From Caenorhabditis elegans (lineage: Eukaryota > Nematoda > Chromadorea > Rhabditida > Rhabditidae), in the NCBI RefSeq assembly GCF_000002985.6, contig NC_003280.10:14876501-14940500 (forward strand): 64,000 nucleotides of DNA, given 5' to 3'. Position numbers and translations under genes: made by a program. Shown here piece after piece: positions 34,680 through 45,900 of the stretch (its first letter is position 1; every line of letters starts with the position of its first letter). The notes under the pieces are model-generated. The model was not told the DNA's origin, did not search any database, and saw nothing but the letters and a program-made list of their open reading frames with translations.

Positions 34680-35345
34680 GCCACCCCCTGAATCCCAAAA
34701 GGCGTGTCCAGGGATGGATGGCAACTTTTTGCGCGCGCTCGCTCGCTACTTCCCACGTGTGGAGCATTTTGCCGCCTCCAATTGTATTGTATTCATCTTT
34801 TCTCTTCATTCAACTGTAAACAAGCCGCCGAGCAGCGCGCGGTAAGCGTTTTTCATTCCGCATCGTTTTCTGTATCGAATTACTATGGTGCCAACAACCT
34901 AATACTGGTGGCTCCGCCTTTTTGCCAACAAGCTTTTGTATTGTATAGAGCAGTCATATTTGAATGAGGATGCATGCATAGGGGGAAGAAAAAGTTCGAG
35001 GGAAAAGTGAGTTTTGTGCTTGGGCACAGGGATCTTCTGTGAGGTCATCAAGTCTAGACATGATATCTTCATGTCAAAGTTGATGGGGATCTAGGATCTA
35101 GTTGTTAATTCAATATTTGAAGTTTTGAATTACAGGTTCAATAAGTAACTTAGAAATCAAAATGTTGAGGTTAACTAGTTTCTATATAGCAAACATTTTT
35201 TGAACACTGTAGGAATACTACTGGTATATTTAAGATACCTCACAGGCGTCTGTTATGACAAAAATGTTTATAAAATAACTTCAACTCAGTAATTAGAGAG
35301 CATGCCAACGAGGAACCCATGAAACTTTGACTCCAGATAAGACAT
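34680..35345. other. Intergenic, GC-rich left part
   Basis: 34700-34870 is unusually GC-rich (GCGCGCGCTCGCTCG, GAGCAGCGCGCG followed by GTAAGCG). The GTAAGCG at 34842 could be a donor of a non-coding plus-strand exon. No coding frame is supported. Confidence 0.35.
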
Positions 35346-35347
35346 AA

Positions 35348-35665
35348 TAGGGGTGAGCGGCAATTGCAGTTCGGCAAATTTCGCCAAATCGAAAAATTGC
35401 CGGTTTGCCGATTTGCTGGAAATCTTCAATTCCGGCAATTTGCCGTTTGCCGGATATTGAGAGGGATTTTTTAGAGACGGAAACTCTTCAAAACTTCCAA
35501 AAAAATGTGCAAAATCCTTTTTGCCGAAAATTTCCGGTGAATTCGGCAAATCGCCATTTTGCCGGTTTGCCGATTTGCCGGAAATTTTCAATTCCGATAA
35601 TTTGCCGATTTGCCGATCTGCCGGAAATTTCAATTCTGGCAATTTGCCGATCTGCCGGACTGATA
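35348..35665. mobile_element. CCGGCAAATTGCC element copy
   Basis: Starts TAGGGGTGAGCGGCAATTGCAGTTCGGC. The interior GAGGGATTTTTTAGAGACGGAAAC is retained, but the GATATTTTCATA segment is missing. The right terminus is lost. Confidence 0.85.
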
Positions 35666-35852
35666 TCTTTGTACCCAACGCTGATCCTGAAAAAAACTAA
35701 AACGACGGTGGTCTGGATATTTTTAATTTCCAACACTGTATATTTGCTTTACTGCAAGTTTCTTATATGCTAAAGAATGTGATAACGATTTTAAAATTGG
35801 ACATCCAGAGAGGCTTCCAGAGATCCAAAGATCCAGAGAGAGAGATTAGGGT

Positions 35853-36035
35853 TTCCATGGTAGGCAGGCGCAGAGCCTGATGCCTGCCTAAAATCTACAC
35901 GGCTTTTTGCCTCGTTTGCATTTTCAAGTGAATTTACAAATTTCTATCAATTTTATGAAAACCAAGTTGCTTTAGCATTCGGCGCGTATTGAGGCGATAG
36001 GCCGGCCTGAGGTCAGGCAGGCAGGCGTTTTAGCG
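35853..36035. mobile_element. MITE-like element with CCATGGTAGGCAGGCG ends
   Basis: The left arm TTCCATGGTAGGCAGGCGCAG and the right arm (GGCCTGAGGTCAGGCAGGCAGGCG) surround a middle (TTTTTGCCTCG…AATTTACAAATTTCTA) shared with 20765-20970 in inverted orientation. Confidence 0.7.
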
Positions 36036-36387
36036 CCAACATGAATGTCATCATATTACTTTTTTGAAAGCTTGCGTTGAGGTGCTACACAATACAACTT
36101 TACTTTACAACTCATAATTCATAAAGTTTTCACATTGTTGACATTTTACCTGCTACCCATCCAGTTAATTCATTGTCTCTAAATATTTTGTTCGCGTGAT
36201 TTTTTGTTCTTCAGAACTTGCGCCGTTCCGCATTAATGAGAGCATACACACACGTGAACATGCTCTCAACGTGTAAAACTCTTTTGATTCTATGGATCGG
36301 CCTCTGCAGTGTGTCAACAAGACTTTTACATATATTGAATTGAGTAGAAGGCGCGAAAAACCCAAAGACAAACAGGACCTCTTGTTC

Positions 36388-36969
36388 TTCTATGCGCGCC
36401 CAGAAAAACAGTAGAGCGCGGAGCGTTGGAGCACAAACTTTTTTTGCTCTGCTCTGCTCAATTCGTCATGATCTGTGAGACTGATGTCAAGAGACGACCG
36501 CCGACAACGGATGGTAATTCGTCAAGTGGTTCATGTCTGTCGGACACTGCTTTTTTGGGATTATTTATTAGCAAATATACATGGGAAGGGATCCTCGAGT
36601 ACATCAAGCCCAAGCTACAAGTTGATAACTGTAGTAAAGTGGAGTATTGCCCGTGGGGGTTTTGCTCCAAATAGAAAATTCTATGCGCGCACAGAAAAAC
36701 AGTAGAGCGCGGAGCGTTGGAGCACAAACTTTTTTTGCTCTGCTCTGCTCAATTCGTCATGATCTGTGAGACTGATGTCAAGAGACGACTGCCGACAACG
36801 GATGGTAATTCGTCAAGTGGTTCATGTCTGTCGGACACTGCTTTTTTGGGATTATTTATTAGCAAATATACATGGGAAGGGATCCTCGAGTACATCAAGC
36901 CCAAGCTACAAGTTGATAACTGTAGTAAAGTGGAGTATTGCCCGTGGGGGTTTTGCTCCAAATAGAAAA
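36388..36969. repeat. Recent 291-bp tandem duplication
   Basis: Two head-to-tail copies, 36388-36678 and 36679-36969, differ at only two or three bases I can see (for example CGCGCCC/CGCGCAC and GACCGCC/GACTGCC). Each copy contains an open frame of about 82 codons on both strands (plus: …ETDVKRR(P/L)PTTDGNSSSG…PWGFCSK). The near identity means the duplication is young or homogenised. No ATG-led splice-consistent gene could be built. See the finding. Confidence 0.95.
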
Positions 36970-37283
36970 TCGGTGATAGTAACCGAATATAACTGTACAA
37001 AAATTTATTCAATTTGTAATTATTTTTTCAATTTTCCAAAAAAAAAGGCTGATTAGACCATTTTGGTTTTTTAGAAAATTTACTTTTTTTTTTGCAAAAT
37101 TCGAAAATCATGGATTGTTTAAAGTTACAGTATACTTTAAAGGCGCACGCCTTTAAAGTGTAACTAGAATCAGACAAAAATTGTCGTGTTGAGACCGGGT
37201 TTTGGCTCAAATCTCGTGAACTTTGCGTATCATCAGAATATCCAAAAAAATTACTAATCATAGTCTATAGGCCAAATAAGACA

Positions 37284-37425
37284 TAATGTAAGACCTAAGG
37301 CCACTAGACCTAAGACCAAATCTAAGCCTAAGCCTAAGACCAAATCTAGGCCTAAGCCTAAGCCTAAGTCTCAGTCTAAGCCGAAGCCTAAGCCTAAGTC
37401 TAAGTCTAAGCCTAACTCAATAGCA
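37284..37425 (-). repeat. Third interstitial telomeric tract, CCTAAG orientation
   Basis: About 20 AAGCCT/CCTAAG variants (CCTAAGACC, CTAGGCCTAAG) of the TTAGGC complement, with fewer perfect units than the two tracts near 15.7 and 17.2 kb. Confidence 0.85.
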
Positions 37426-38410
37426 AATAATGATTTTCAAAAATTATCTGTAAAAAAAAAGACTAACATTTTCTCGAAGAAAAAAACTGCAAAAAATTTA
37501 AACTCAAGTACTTAATTGTTTTTTTTTTCATTGACAATTTTTTTTGGAAAATGTGTATGTAGTTTGTATTCCTTGTCGTTGGCTGGCGCACAAATTTGAG
37601 AATTCCCAAAAAACCAAACGCAAACATCATTCTAAAAATTTCTTGTAACAAAATCTCCAGAGAAAAAAAAAATCAAAAAGTCTCAGTAAAATCTAGATTC
37701 CAAAATTAATTCCAGGATGCAAAAATTGAAAGTATTATTTTTCGCAATAATGTTTTTTTGCCATCCAAAACAATAAAGAAAGTTCATTTTATTTTTTGAA
37801 GAACAATTGAAATCTCTGTTGTTTTCCTGTTTCCGCGCGGCACAGTGCAAAGAATCATTCCACCAATTTTTCTGTGTGCAAATATTGTAAATTTTGTTAG
37901 CTACTCCGTTGGTGTCAAAAACTGACATCACAAAAATACTTGAAGCAGGTTTTTCTTAATGTGTTAATCATGTTAAATAAACTAATCAAATTAAAATTTA
38001 AAGTCATAAAAAAAATTGAAAAAAAAATTTTTTTTGAAATTTTGTTCACGCCTTTTTTCAAGTATTCACTTTCAATTTTGGAAATCACTGCGGTTTCCGT
38101 TTGTCCGTATTTTCCCAGATCTCCTCAAAATGTCCATAGTCGTAAATACATTTGGTGCTCGTTATATGACCTGCCCCTTTTGCGGTATTTCCCGATGTTC
38201 ACCCCTTTTTTGCGCGTCCCGTGTTCAATATCCTCTTTTGCCCGTAATGGTTTTTATTGATTGCCAGCGGTTTCGTGTTTGCTTGTTTTGAACCAATTCG
38301 TAAAGTTTAACCAAATCTTTAGCATTTGCCCGTTTGTGAACACGACCGTTTATCGCTATTCCCGTTCACCCCTGATTCGTAAAAATTTTCCGATAAGGCC
38401 CCATTCCAAT
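37426..38410. other. Intergenic, no supported gene
   Basis: AT-rich with open frames of low coding quality. Words like TTTCCCGTTCACCCC near 38340-38370 are repeat-like. Confidence 0.45.
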
Positions 38411-38411
38411 T

Positions 38412-38584
38412 GGTGTCAAAGTGTCTCATTTTGGTTTGATCTCCGAGAAATGCGGGAGAAAAGACGCAGACTTTTCAACTGATTTCGCATGGTTAAGAGT
38501 GTGCTGAAGTAACGTTTTTCTGGGGGGAACAATTCCCGCATTTTTTGTAGATCAAATCACAAAGAGACAGCCTGACACCACGTG
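38412..38584. mobile_element. Foldback MITE, CACGTGGTGTCAGGCTGTCTC ends
   Basis: About 173 bp. The right arm (CTACAAAAAATGCGGGAATTG inverted, ending CACCACGTG) is well preserved and the left arm is degenerate. The middle CAACTGATTTCGCATGGTTAAGA equals that of 58006-58180. Confidence 0.8.
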
Positions 38585-38648
38585 ACATTCCCCATATTTC
38601 CCGGTTTGGCCACAATTTAGCACCAGTTTTTACCCGAAACTTTGATAA

Positions 38649-38790
38649 TTTCAGCAATTGCCAAAATTGCCGATTGCTAGAAATTTTTTAAACTGGCAGT
38701 TGCCGGAATTGCCGATTGCTGAAAATTTTCATTTTCGGCAACCTCCAAAATTGCCGATTGCTAAAAATTTCCGATTTCCGTGCACCACTG
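38649..38790. repeat. GCAATTGCCGAAATTGCCGATTGC repeat
   Basis: Tandem AATTGCCGATTGCT(A/G)AAAATTT units: a tetramer-like variant of the CCGGCAAATTGCC class without TTTGCC words. Similar to 53639-53770. Confidence 0.7.
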
Positions 38791-38928
38791 GTAGCCTCTT
38801 TTACCCCGGCCGGCGGTTTTTTACCTGTTTTTGCCTTATTCATTAAAATTGCCTAAAATTCCAAAAACTCATTCCGTACAAGCGATGCCCTAGTCTGTTT
38901 TATCCCAAACAATTGAAAATGTCCAAAC

Positions 38929-39219
38929 CAGGGCTGTGCGGCACATTTGCAAAATTTGCGTAGTTCGGCAAATTTTGAATTTTGTCGTACACACCAAAAA
39001 TTGACCTAAAAAAATTTTACCGAAATTATTGATTTTGTTCCAAATTTTCTAGTAAGATAACATAAAATTGAATTATTCCGAATTAGGCGAACCGCGAACT
39101 TATCGAAAAAGCTGACATGTGCTAAGAATTAAGTAATTTTGGTGCTCTGAAAAGTATAAAAATTCTGATATTTTCCCGAGCTCAACACGGCAATTTTTAA
39201 GATTTGCCGCACACCCCTG
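38929..39219. mobile_element. hAT-like element, GTGTGCGGCA subfamily
   Basis: Termini are CAGGGCTGTGCGGCA and, inverted, CAGGGGTGTGCGGCA, 291 bp apart. Flanks GTCCAAAC and CCCAAAAC agree at 5 of 8 positions, so a target duplication is possible but decayed. Its terminus links this subfamily to the CAGGGGTGGGCGGCAA family. Confidence 0.75.
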
Positions 39220-39867
39220 CCCAAAACCACACCACAGAAAAATGTGCATTTTTGGTCGACATTCCCTCTCTCACTTGAGACCACCCTCATTTCCGTTTCC
39301 TGTCTGAATGGGGAGGGCTGTCTGAAATTGGCTCGTGTCGTACGTAAATCCCATTTTCCCCTCTTTCACACTCTCACAACAACCCCATAATTATACGACG
39401 ACGTGATGACAGAAGAGCATTGCTTTTTTGTTTGAAACAACAGAAATGAAAAAAAGAGGGGGGGGGGGAGGGGAATGTCGAAAAATGTGTTGAGCTGAAG
39501 GATCAAGGAGGAAAAGCAAAAACAAGAAGATCCTCTTCTCAGACTTCTGTTACTTCTCAATTTCATCCCGCATCGTCGTCGTCGTTTTTTTTCTCCATTA
39601 GTTTTGTTTATTCATCTACTTATTTCATAATATATATAGATAGTCATGTGGCTAGCAAATTGGATACTTTCTTGACGTATTTCAAAATTTCAAATGTGAA
39701 ATTCTATTTCGACCGCCTGCCTGCCCATTTGATCTATGTTTGACCTGCTCCTCCTCATAAATCGCCCGCTTTCTGCCCTTACTTCCCCCCGAAATATAGA
39801 TCGCCCGCTTTCCTGTTTTTTTCCAAATTTTTCCCCGTTTTTCCCGTTTTTTTTAACGTACCGCTAT

Positions 39868-40430
39868 CACACGTGCTGCCAGGCTGTCCCATTACGGTTT
39901 GATCCAGGGTGGGTTTTTTTTTTTAATTTTCTCCGAAAAATTGCCGATTTGCCGGAAAACCGGCACTTGTTGTTTTGCACATTTTTTTTTGAATTTTCAG
40001 AATTTCCATTTCAATCGGCAAAATTATACGCATCATATAATTGGTTCTACATCTATTTTGAAAAATAAGCAAATTCTATGAGAATATCTAAAGAAAACGG
40101 GCAAAAAAATGTCAAAAAAGGCAAAAGTTTTAAGTGTTTCCGTCTTATAAAAAATACCTCTAAATTTTTCCTAATTGATACCCGGAAAATCGGCAAGCCG
40201 ACATATTGCCGGAATTGAAAATTTCCGGCAAATCCGCATAAATTTGCCGATTTGCCGAATTTGTCGATGAAAAATTTGCCGCAGGGCAAGCCTACCTCTG
40301 GTTTGATCTACAAAAAATGCGGGAATTTTTTTTCTCAAAAAAATTCGACGTCGGCAATCATGCGAAATCAGTAAAAAATAACGAAAAATCATTCCCGCAA
40401 TTCTCATAAACCTATGTAGATCAAAACAAT
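39868..40430. mobile_element. Foldback MITE interrupted by a hAT-like element
   Basis: The left arm (39868-39904: CACGTGCTGCCAGGCTGTCCCATTACGG…) continues after the insertion at 40309 as CTACAAAAAATGCGGGAA…CATGCGAAATCAGT and a right arm ending near 40430. The host is the family of 58006-58180. Confidence 0.85.
39905..40300. mobile_element. hAT-like non-autonomous element with perfect 8-bp target duplication
   Basis: A 396-bp reference copy of the CCGGCAAATTGCC family. Ends are CAGGGTGGG and, inverted, CAGAGGTAGG. The flanking duplication GTTTGATC occurs at 39897-39904 and 40301-40308 and lies inside another MITE, so the empty site can be read from that MITE's other copies. Layout: TTGCCGG arm, GTTGTTTTGCACATTTTTTT, ATTTCAATCGGCAAAATTATACG, AAATAAGCAAATTCTATGA, AGAATATCTAAAGAAAACGG, AAGTGTTTCCGTCTTATAAA, then the inverted arm. 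8-bp duplications and CAGGG-type termini are typical of hAT transposons. No transposase frame is present. Confidence 0.9.
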
Positions 40431-41349
40431 CATCCTAAAATCGCCCTATCACGTCCTCTTGCCTCCTACTACTCTGTTTCGTGCAGCCGACACCTTACTG
40501 GTGGTAAGTCTCAAAAACCAAAAATACCCACGTGACCCTGATGATGCAAGTTTTTTTTTCTGTTGCTGCTCCATGTGCACTTGGGGCTCAACACCTCTAA
40601 TAAACTGACAGATAGACAAAGCGATTGAATTTCAACACACATTTGCCCGCCCGGGGGTTTAAAAAATACGTCATAATATGTGTGACCTCACTCTAAACCT
40701 CGTTGCATCATTGAAATTTTTGATTTCCAGAACCCGAAAAATGTCCGACTCACACATTTTCATAAGTCTCCCACACATTCCGGTTCGATTTTCAAAAGTT
40801 TATTAATAGTGGAGGACAAGGGCGGGAGTCAAAAGATAGAGAAAACTTTTTTCCCATTCAGTTATGTGCTCTTTGAGCTCTTTTTAATATTTTTTTGGGA
40901 TATTTTTTGGCTATGTCACGTACTTTTTTGGAGGTCTAGTTGTGCTCCTTTTGAACTTTTATGGAACTTTTTTCTTGAAAATTAAAATTAAAATAGATAG
41001 GCCCAAGTACATTCACGGATTTCTTGGTTATTACTTTTTTAAAAATAAATTTGAAAAAAATTTCTGGAAATTTTGGCATGGCCAAAAATTTATTTTTGAT
41101 AAAAATTTTAATTCAAAAAATTTCAAATTTTTTGTTCTACAAGTCATTTCAAAATATTTTGATGGGGTTTTCACCCCCTGTCATGATTGATTTTTTCAGT
41201 TTTTTTTTTCAAACTTCCGGAATCTATCTTCTTCCGTTCCGAAAACCTTCCAATTTTTCCCTCAAAAATTTTATTGAGCCTCCTGATTTTTGGTTGGCTG
41301 CCGGCTAGAGTTTTGAATTGCACGTTTTTAAGAAATATATTTTTTTACA

Positions 41350-42357
41350 ATTTAATAATGCTTAAATTACAGCCCAGAGGGATCACCACCAGGCAGTGTA
41401 CCTGAATCCCAGATCCGCAGTGCATAGCACTTGAAGAACGGATCGTCCTTTAATCCTTTAAAAAACTATTAAAAAATAAAATCTATAGAAAATCTAAAAA
41501 TTAGTTGAAAAATTGAAATATACTTATTTAATTTTTTAAAATTTACCTGTCGCTGATATGTCCAAAACTCGGATGGATAACTCCATCAAAAATCCAAAAT
41601 GCATCACAAACTAATTTCCGATTTTTTTTTTCAGTGTCTGCTCTTTTTGAAAAAAAACCACCTGTTTCAGAAATCATTCGTTAGACTCATTTTTACGTTA
41701 TTTAGTCAAATTACACTTTTAAATCGCATGAGTTTTTCGAGACCAGTTTCTCAAAATGAACCATTTTCTAGGCGGGGCATAAAAAATCAAATATTTAGCC
41801 AATTTTCAGATTTGGCAGACTTTTTTGAAGCTTGAATTACTGTTCAATTAAGCAAAAACTTTCAATTTTGGCTACGCTTCTAATATTTATTTTTAAAAAA
41901 ATTCCAAAATTAGGCTTCCCAAACTTAGAGCATTCTGACACTAACCATTTTGTGGGCGGGGGAACTATAAAATCCGTCATTTCCCTGGTTTTTTTTTAAA
42001 TTCGAACCTGCTTTTTCAAAATGTCAAAGTTCAACATGAAAAGATTGTGCTATCGGAAAATTTGTATTTTGGTCGGAAAAAATCTTCCTCGAACTTCAAG
42101 CGTGATCCATCAAAAAAGTGCTCAATTTCTCTAGAGCTCTCCGGAGCCTAAACTGCTGATATTTGATGCTCTTCTCGCCGCCACCTTCACTTAAATCTCT
42201 TTCTCCAGTCAGCTTGTGTTTTTTCTGTAAAGTCGCGGGGAACTTTTCTTCCTCCTGGACATCTGTTTGCCCACGTATTGTTTTGAATTCCATCACCTCC
42301 ACTGCCACCCCATGTGATAACAATTTTCTTATCTCTTATTGAAATTTCCCTAAACAT
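41350..42357 (-). pseudogene. Possible minus-strand coding remnant
   Basis: Several protein-like minus-strand stretches cluster here. 42357-42187 is ATG to stop, 56 aa (MFREISIRDKKIVITWGGSG… ending DWRKRFK). An overlapping frame at 42329-42096 reads …QEEEKFPATLQKKH…LRRALEKLSTFLMDHA. 41600-41545 reads CDAFWIFDGVIHPSFGHISD and is followed by a GTAAAT donor. 41455-41370 reads LKDDPFFKCYALRIWDSG…GGDPSGL then stop. I cannot splice them into one consistent model, and competing frames are also open, so this may be a decayed gene, a mobile-element fragment or chance. No family recognised. Confidence 0.3.
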
Positions 42358-42714
42358 AATGTTTCACGGTTTTATGTGTTTCTGGTTTTCTTCGTAATTT
42401 ATGATGTTTGATGGAATTAAACATTTAGTACACCTTTAATAGTTTAATACTTCAACATTTTTTAGATGTTCCAAAATTGTCAGATTCAGTAGTTTTGGTA
42501 AATTGTTAAATTTTCCAAAAAGTTTTGAATTAAAAAAAAACCAATTGAAAGAAAGTTTTTAAAAATTTTCGACTTTTTTTACTATAAATGAAATGTTTTA
42601 GAAAATTTAAACCTTTGCCTCTGCGAAAATTCTTAACTCTTAACTCTAACTCTTAACTTTAACTCTGCGAAAACGCATGATATCGAAAAAATTTTTTTGC
42701 TCAATTATTTTTGC

Positions 42715-42905
42715 TCACTATCAAAAATTTTGTCCATATAATTTTCTAAATTTTGTCAGTTGACAACTTTTTAATAACATTTACTTATGTTGAGATATTA
42801 ACGCTTTTAAGACGCAGACCAATCACCTTTCCAAAACGTTTATATCTCAGCGTAGAATTGAAATACCAAAGATTGTAAAATCTCATCAAGTAGCAATTTT
42901 TTTGA
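42715..42905. repeat. TTGTCAGTTGACAACTTTTT dispersed repeat copy
   Basis: Inverted copy of the repeat at 26945-27190 with TGAGATATTAACGC and TATATCTCAGCG words. Confidence 0.65.
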
Positions 42906-42963
42906 ATTGTTGAAGGGCCCTATAGCACACAAGGATACTTATCTATAGTTTGATCTATGTGGT

Positions 42964-45900
42964 ATGTCTGACGGTATATCCTACAATGACCTACAGTCTT
43001 CCCACTTGCTCGGTCTCTCTCTCTCTTCCTGTTGTAGGTGTTATTGTGAGTAAGAGTCATTTTTAGGACCACTAAGATATTGCGCACATTGCTCATTTTT
43101 AGTGACGTATTATATTTCTATTGTCTTTTCCTTTAAGTTGGATTTTTCTGCAACTTTTTTTTTCTCTTTTTTATCTTTTTTATTTTAAACTAAAAAAACT
43201 TTTCAGTGTCCAAACTGTCGTCCCCATCCTCCTACCAACGCCCAAAATTCTACCGCTCGGAGTCGGAAATGTCTCCGGGTCCGCCGGCCGTCGGAGGCGT
43301 GAGCCCTCCGGTTATGGTACCCGGGAGTGCTCCACCATTTCAGCCGACTCATCAATACTTTCAACATCATTATCATCAAACTCCGCCTGGAAAGCTCAGA
43401 GATCGATCTCCACGACTTTCGGTTGGTTTTTTAATTTTTTTAAATTTTCCCCTAAATCTACAATTTTTTCCTGTTTACTTATCTTTCTTGAAAACTGATT
43501 TTTATTTGGTATTGTAAGTTTGTTTTCTAAAAGTTAGAACTTGTGATCTATTGCTTCCAATCTTTGAACTCTATTCAAGATATCAGATTTCTAACTAGAA
43601 ATTTGGCAAAAATCCCAGTTTCCAATTTTTTAAAGATGTTTTTCAAGAGCGGTGAAAGCTGACAAAAAATTTGTAATTAAAAATATATCGGAAATAAAAT
43701 TTGTTATCATTTGTTAGTTGGCAATTTTTGATAACTTGAATAATAACGGAGGCATAAGCTTTTGGGAGTGAGCGGCAATTGCAGTTCGGCAAATTGACAA
43801 ATTGCAAGTTTGCCGATTTGCCGAAAATGTTCAATTCCGGCAATTCGCCGATTTGCCAATTTGCCGGAACTTTCTATTACGGCAATTTGCCGAGTTCCGG
43901 GAAAAAAATTGTTTTGTACCAAAAAAATAATATTAAAAAATTTGCAACATTTGTACAAAAAAAGTTTGCAAAATTTTGTCAGTTGAACATTTTTTGATAG
44001 CTTCCACGGCTGCAGAGATATTCATTAAAACATTTTCAAACCTGATTCATAACTACAAAAATTAGGAAAAATTCGCAAAAAATGTTTTGCAAAAACTATC
44101 AGCTGGTAGACCAAAAGTTTTGGGTCTCTTCTCCCTCTTAAGCTTGAAAACCGACACCCTTTCTCATGACCACATGACCACATGACATTGATACATTCAC
44201 ACATTAAGCTCACTTTTAGAGAGCATTTGCTCCAAAATATCAACTATTGTTTATTGTTTTACTCATGACCGTAGTGAAAAAAGTTGGTGACCGAATTTTA
44301 TTTTTTTGCGACCGCGTAAAATTTTTTGAAATGCAATAAATTACAGAAAAAAACAGGCTGGATTTTTCAATTTGTTTTAAGCTGAAAAAAAAAATTTTAA
44401 AAATGAAATAAAAAGTTTTAGGTTGAAAAAATAATAGAAATTTTTTTTAATTTTTAAATTGCTGAAATTATCCCTTTTTTTTAAATATTTTCTAATATTC
44501 AAAAAAAAAAGAATACATTCAGTGGTTTTTTTTTGACTCCCGGAGCAATTTCCTATTTTTTTTTCCAGTAATTATCATCTTGTTTTCATTGCTCTGGCAG
44601 ACATGTTACTTTCTACTCAATGACCCATTTTTGGGTGTTGATGTCTAGCGAGAAAAAAAAAACGACGAGGTTTTTGAGGAATCTCATGCATTTTTTCATA
44701 TTTCTGCCGGGAGACGGAGCTTCCAAGGGAAAATTCTTGTTTTTGGCTTTTTTTTCGGTGGAATTTTTTTTTGCAAAAAAAACTGTCGTAGTTTTTCTAA
44801 GGAAAAATTGAATTCTGCAATTTTTATAACATTTTTTTAAAGCAATTTGTAGAGCACTCACAAGCTAGGCGTAGGTCGCTTTTAAAGCATGTAAGCCTTG
44901 AAGGCGTGTACCTTAAAAATCTTACTTTTGATTTTCCAATCCATACCAGACATTCATTTCTGATTAACTAGATTTCCCAACTCAGTTTAAATTCATTTTT
45001 CTCTACGTATATCCCCAGGTTTCTCAATTTCCCAATTTTTCACTCAAATTCTCATAGTTTGTAGTTTTCGTGGTCTGATCTCTCTTTGCTCCATGCCTTA
45101 TCTACTGCTGAAAATCTGTGAAATTTAATTTATTTCAATTTCCTGTTTTCTTATTTTCATTCTTCGAATTTAATTCAACAGAGTTTGTTTTTGTTTTCTT
45201 GAATTTTTTTTTTCAAATTTATCTCAATTGTTTTTTCTAGTGCGGAAAAAAAATTAGAGAAAAATTATTTAAAAAAGTTATATGACTAGATTTTTTGGAT
45301 TTTTAAAAATAAGAAAATTCTTTACTTCAAAACTCGCAAAAAAAATACTTCTGGAATTATTCAAACTATTTTTTTACAAAATTTCCAAAACAAAAAAAAA
45401 GTTTCAAAAATCTCGTCGTGTAAAATTTTCAGTATTACAAATAAATTTCTTATTTTTTTCAACTAACTATAAGACTATATTAAATTTTTTGAAGATTAAT
45501 TTTTTTCATTTTTTTTTCAATATTAAAAAATAATAATTCAGAAAATTTTAACAATAAAAAAAATCTGGAGCAGTGTTTTAAATATAACATTTAAAAAATT
45601 AAAATTAACATTAAATATTTTTAAAACAATTTTAAAATTTCCATTTAAAATTTTAATAATTTAAAAAGTTCAGAAATAAATCTTTTTATCATTTTTTCTC
45701 TCAAAAACCTCTATAATCCCGGTTTTCTTTATTTCTTTGTTCGTTTTTCGTCGCTTGCACCATGTGTTCCCCCATAAATCATGTGGAAATGAGCTCCATT
45801 TCTTCGTAAAAAATCGAATTTTAATGCGAAAAATAACAGAGAAATAGAGAAACGGTGGAGAGAAATAAATTGAAAAAATAAAAATAAAAAACGGAGAATT

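Noticed and set aside
36426..36965. Two-copy 82-aa gene
   Set aside because: The frames start at TTG rather than ATG, no splice sites or promoter are evident, and the opposite strand is equally open. Kept only as a duplication.
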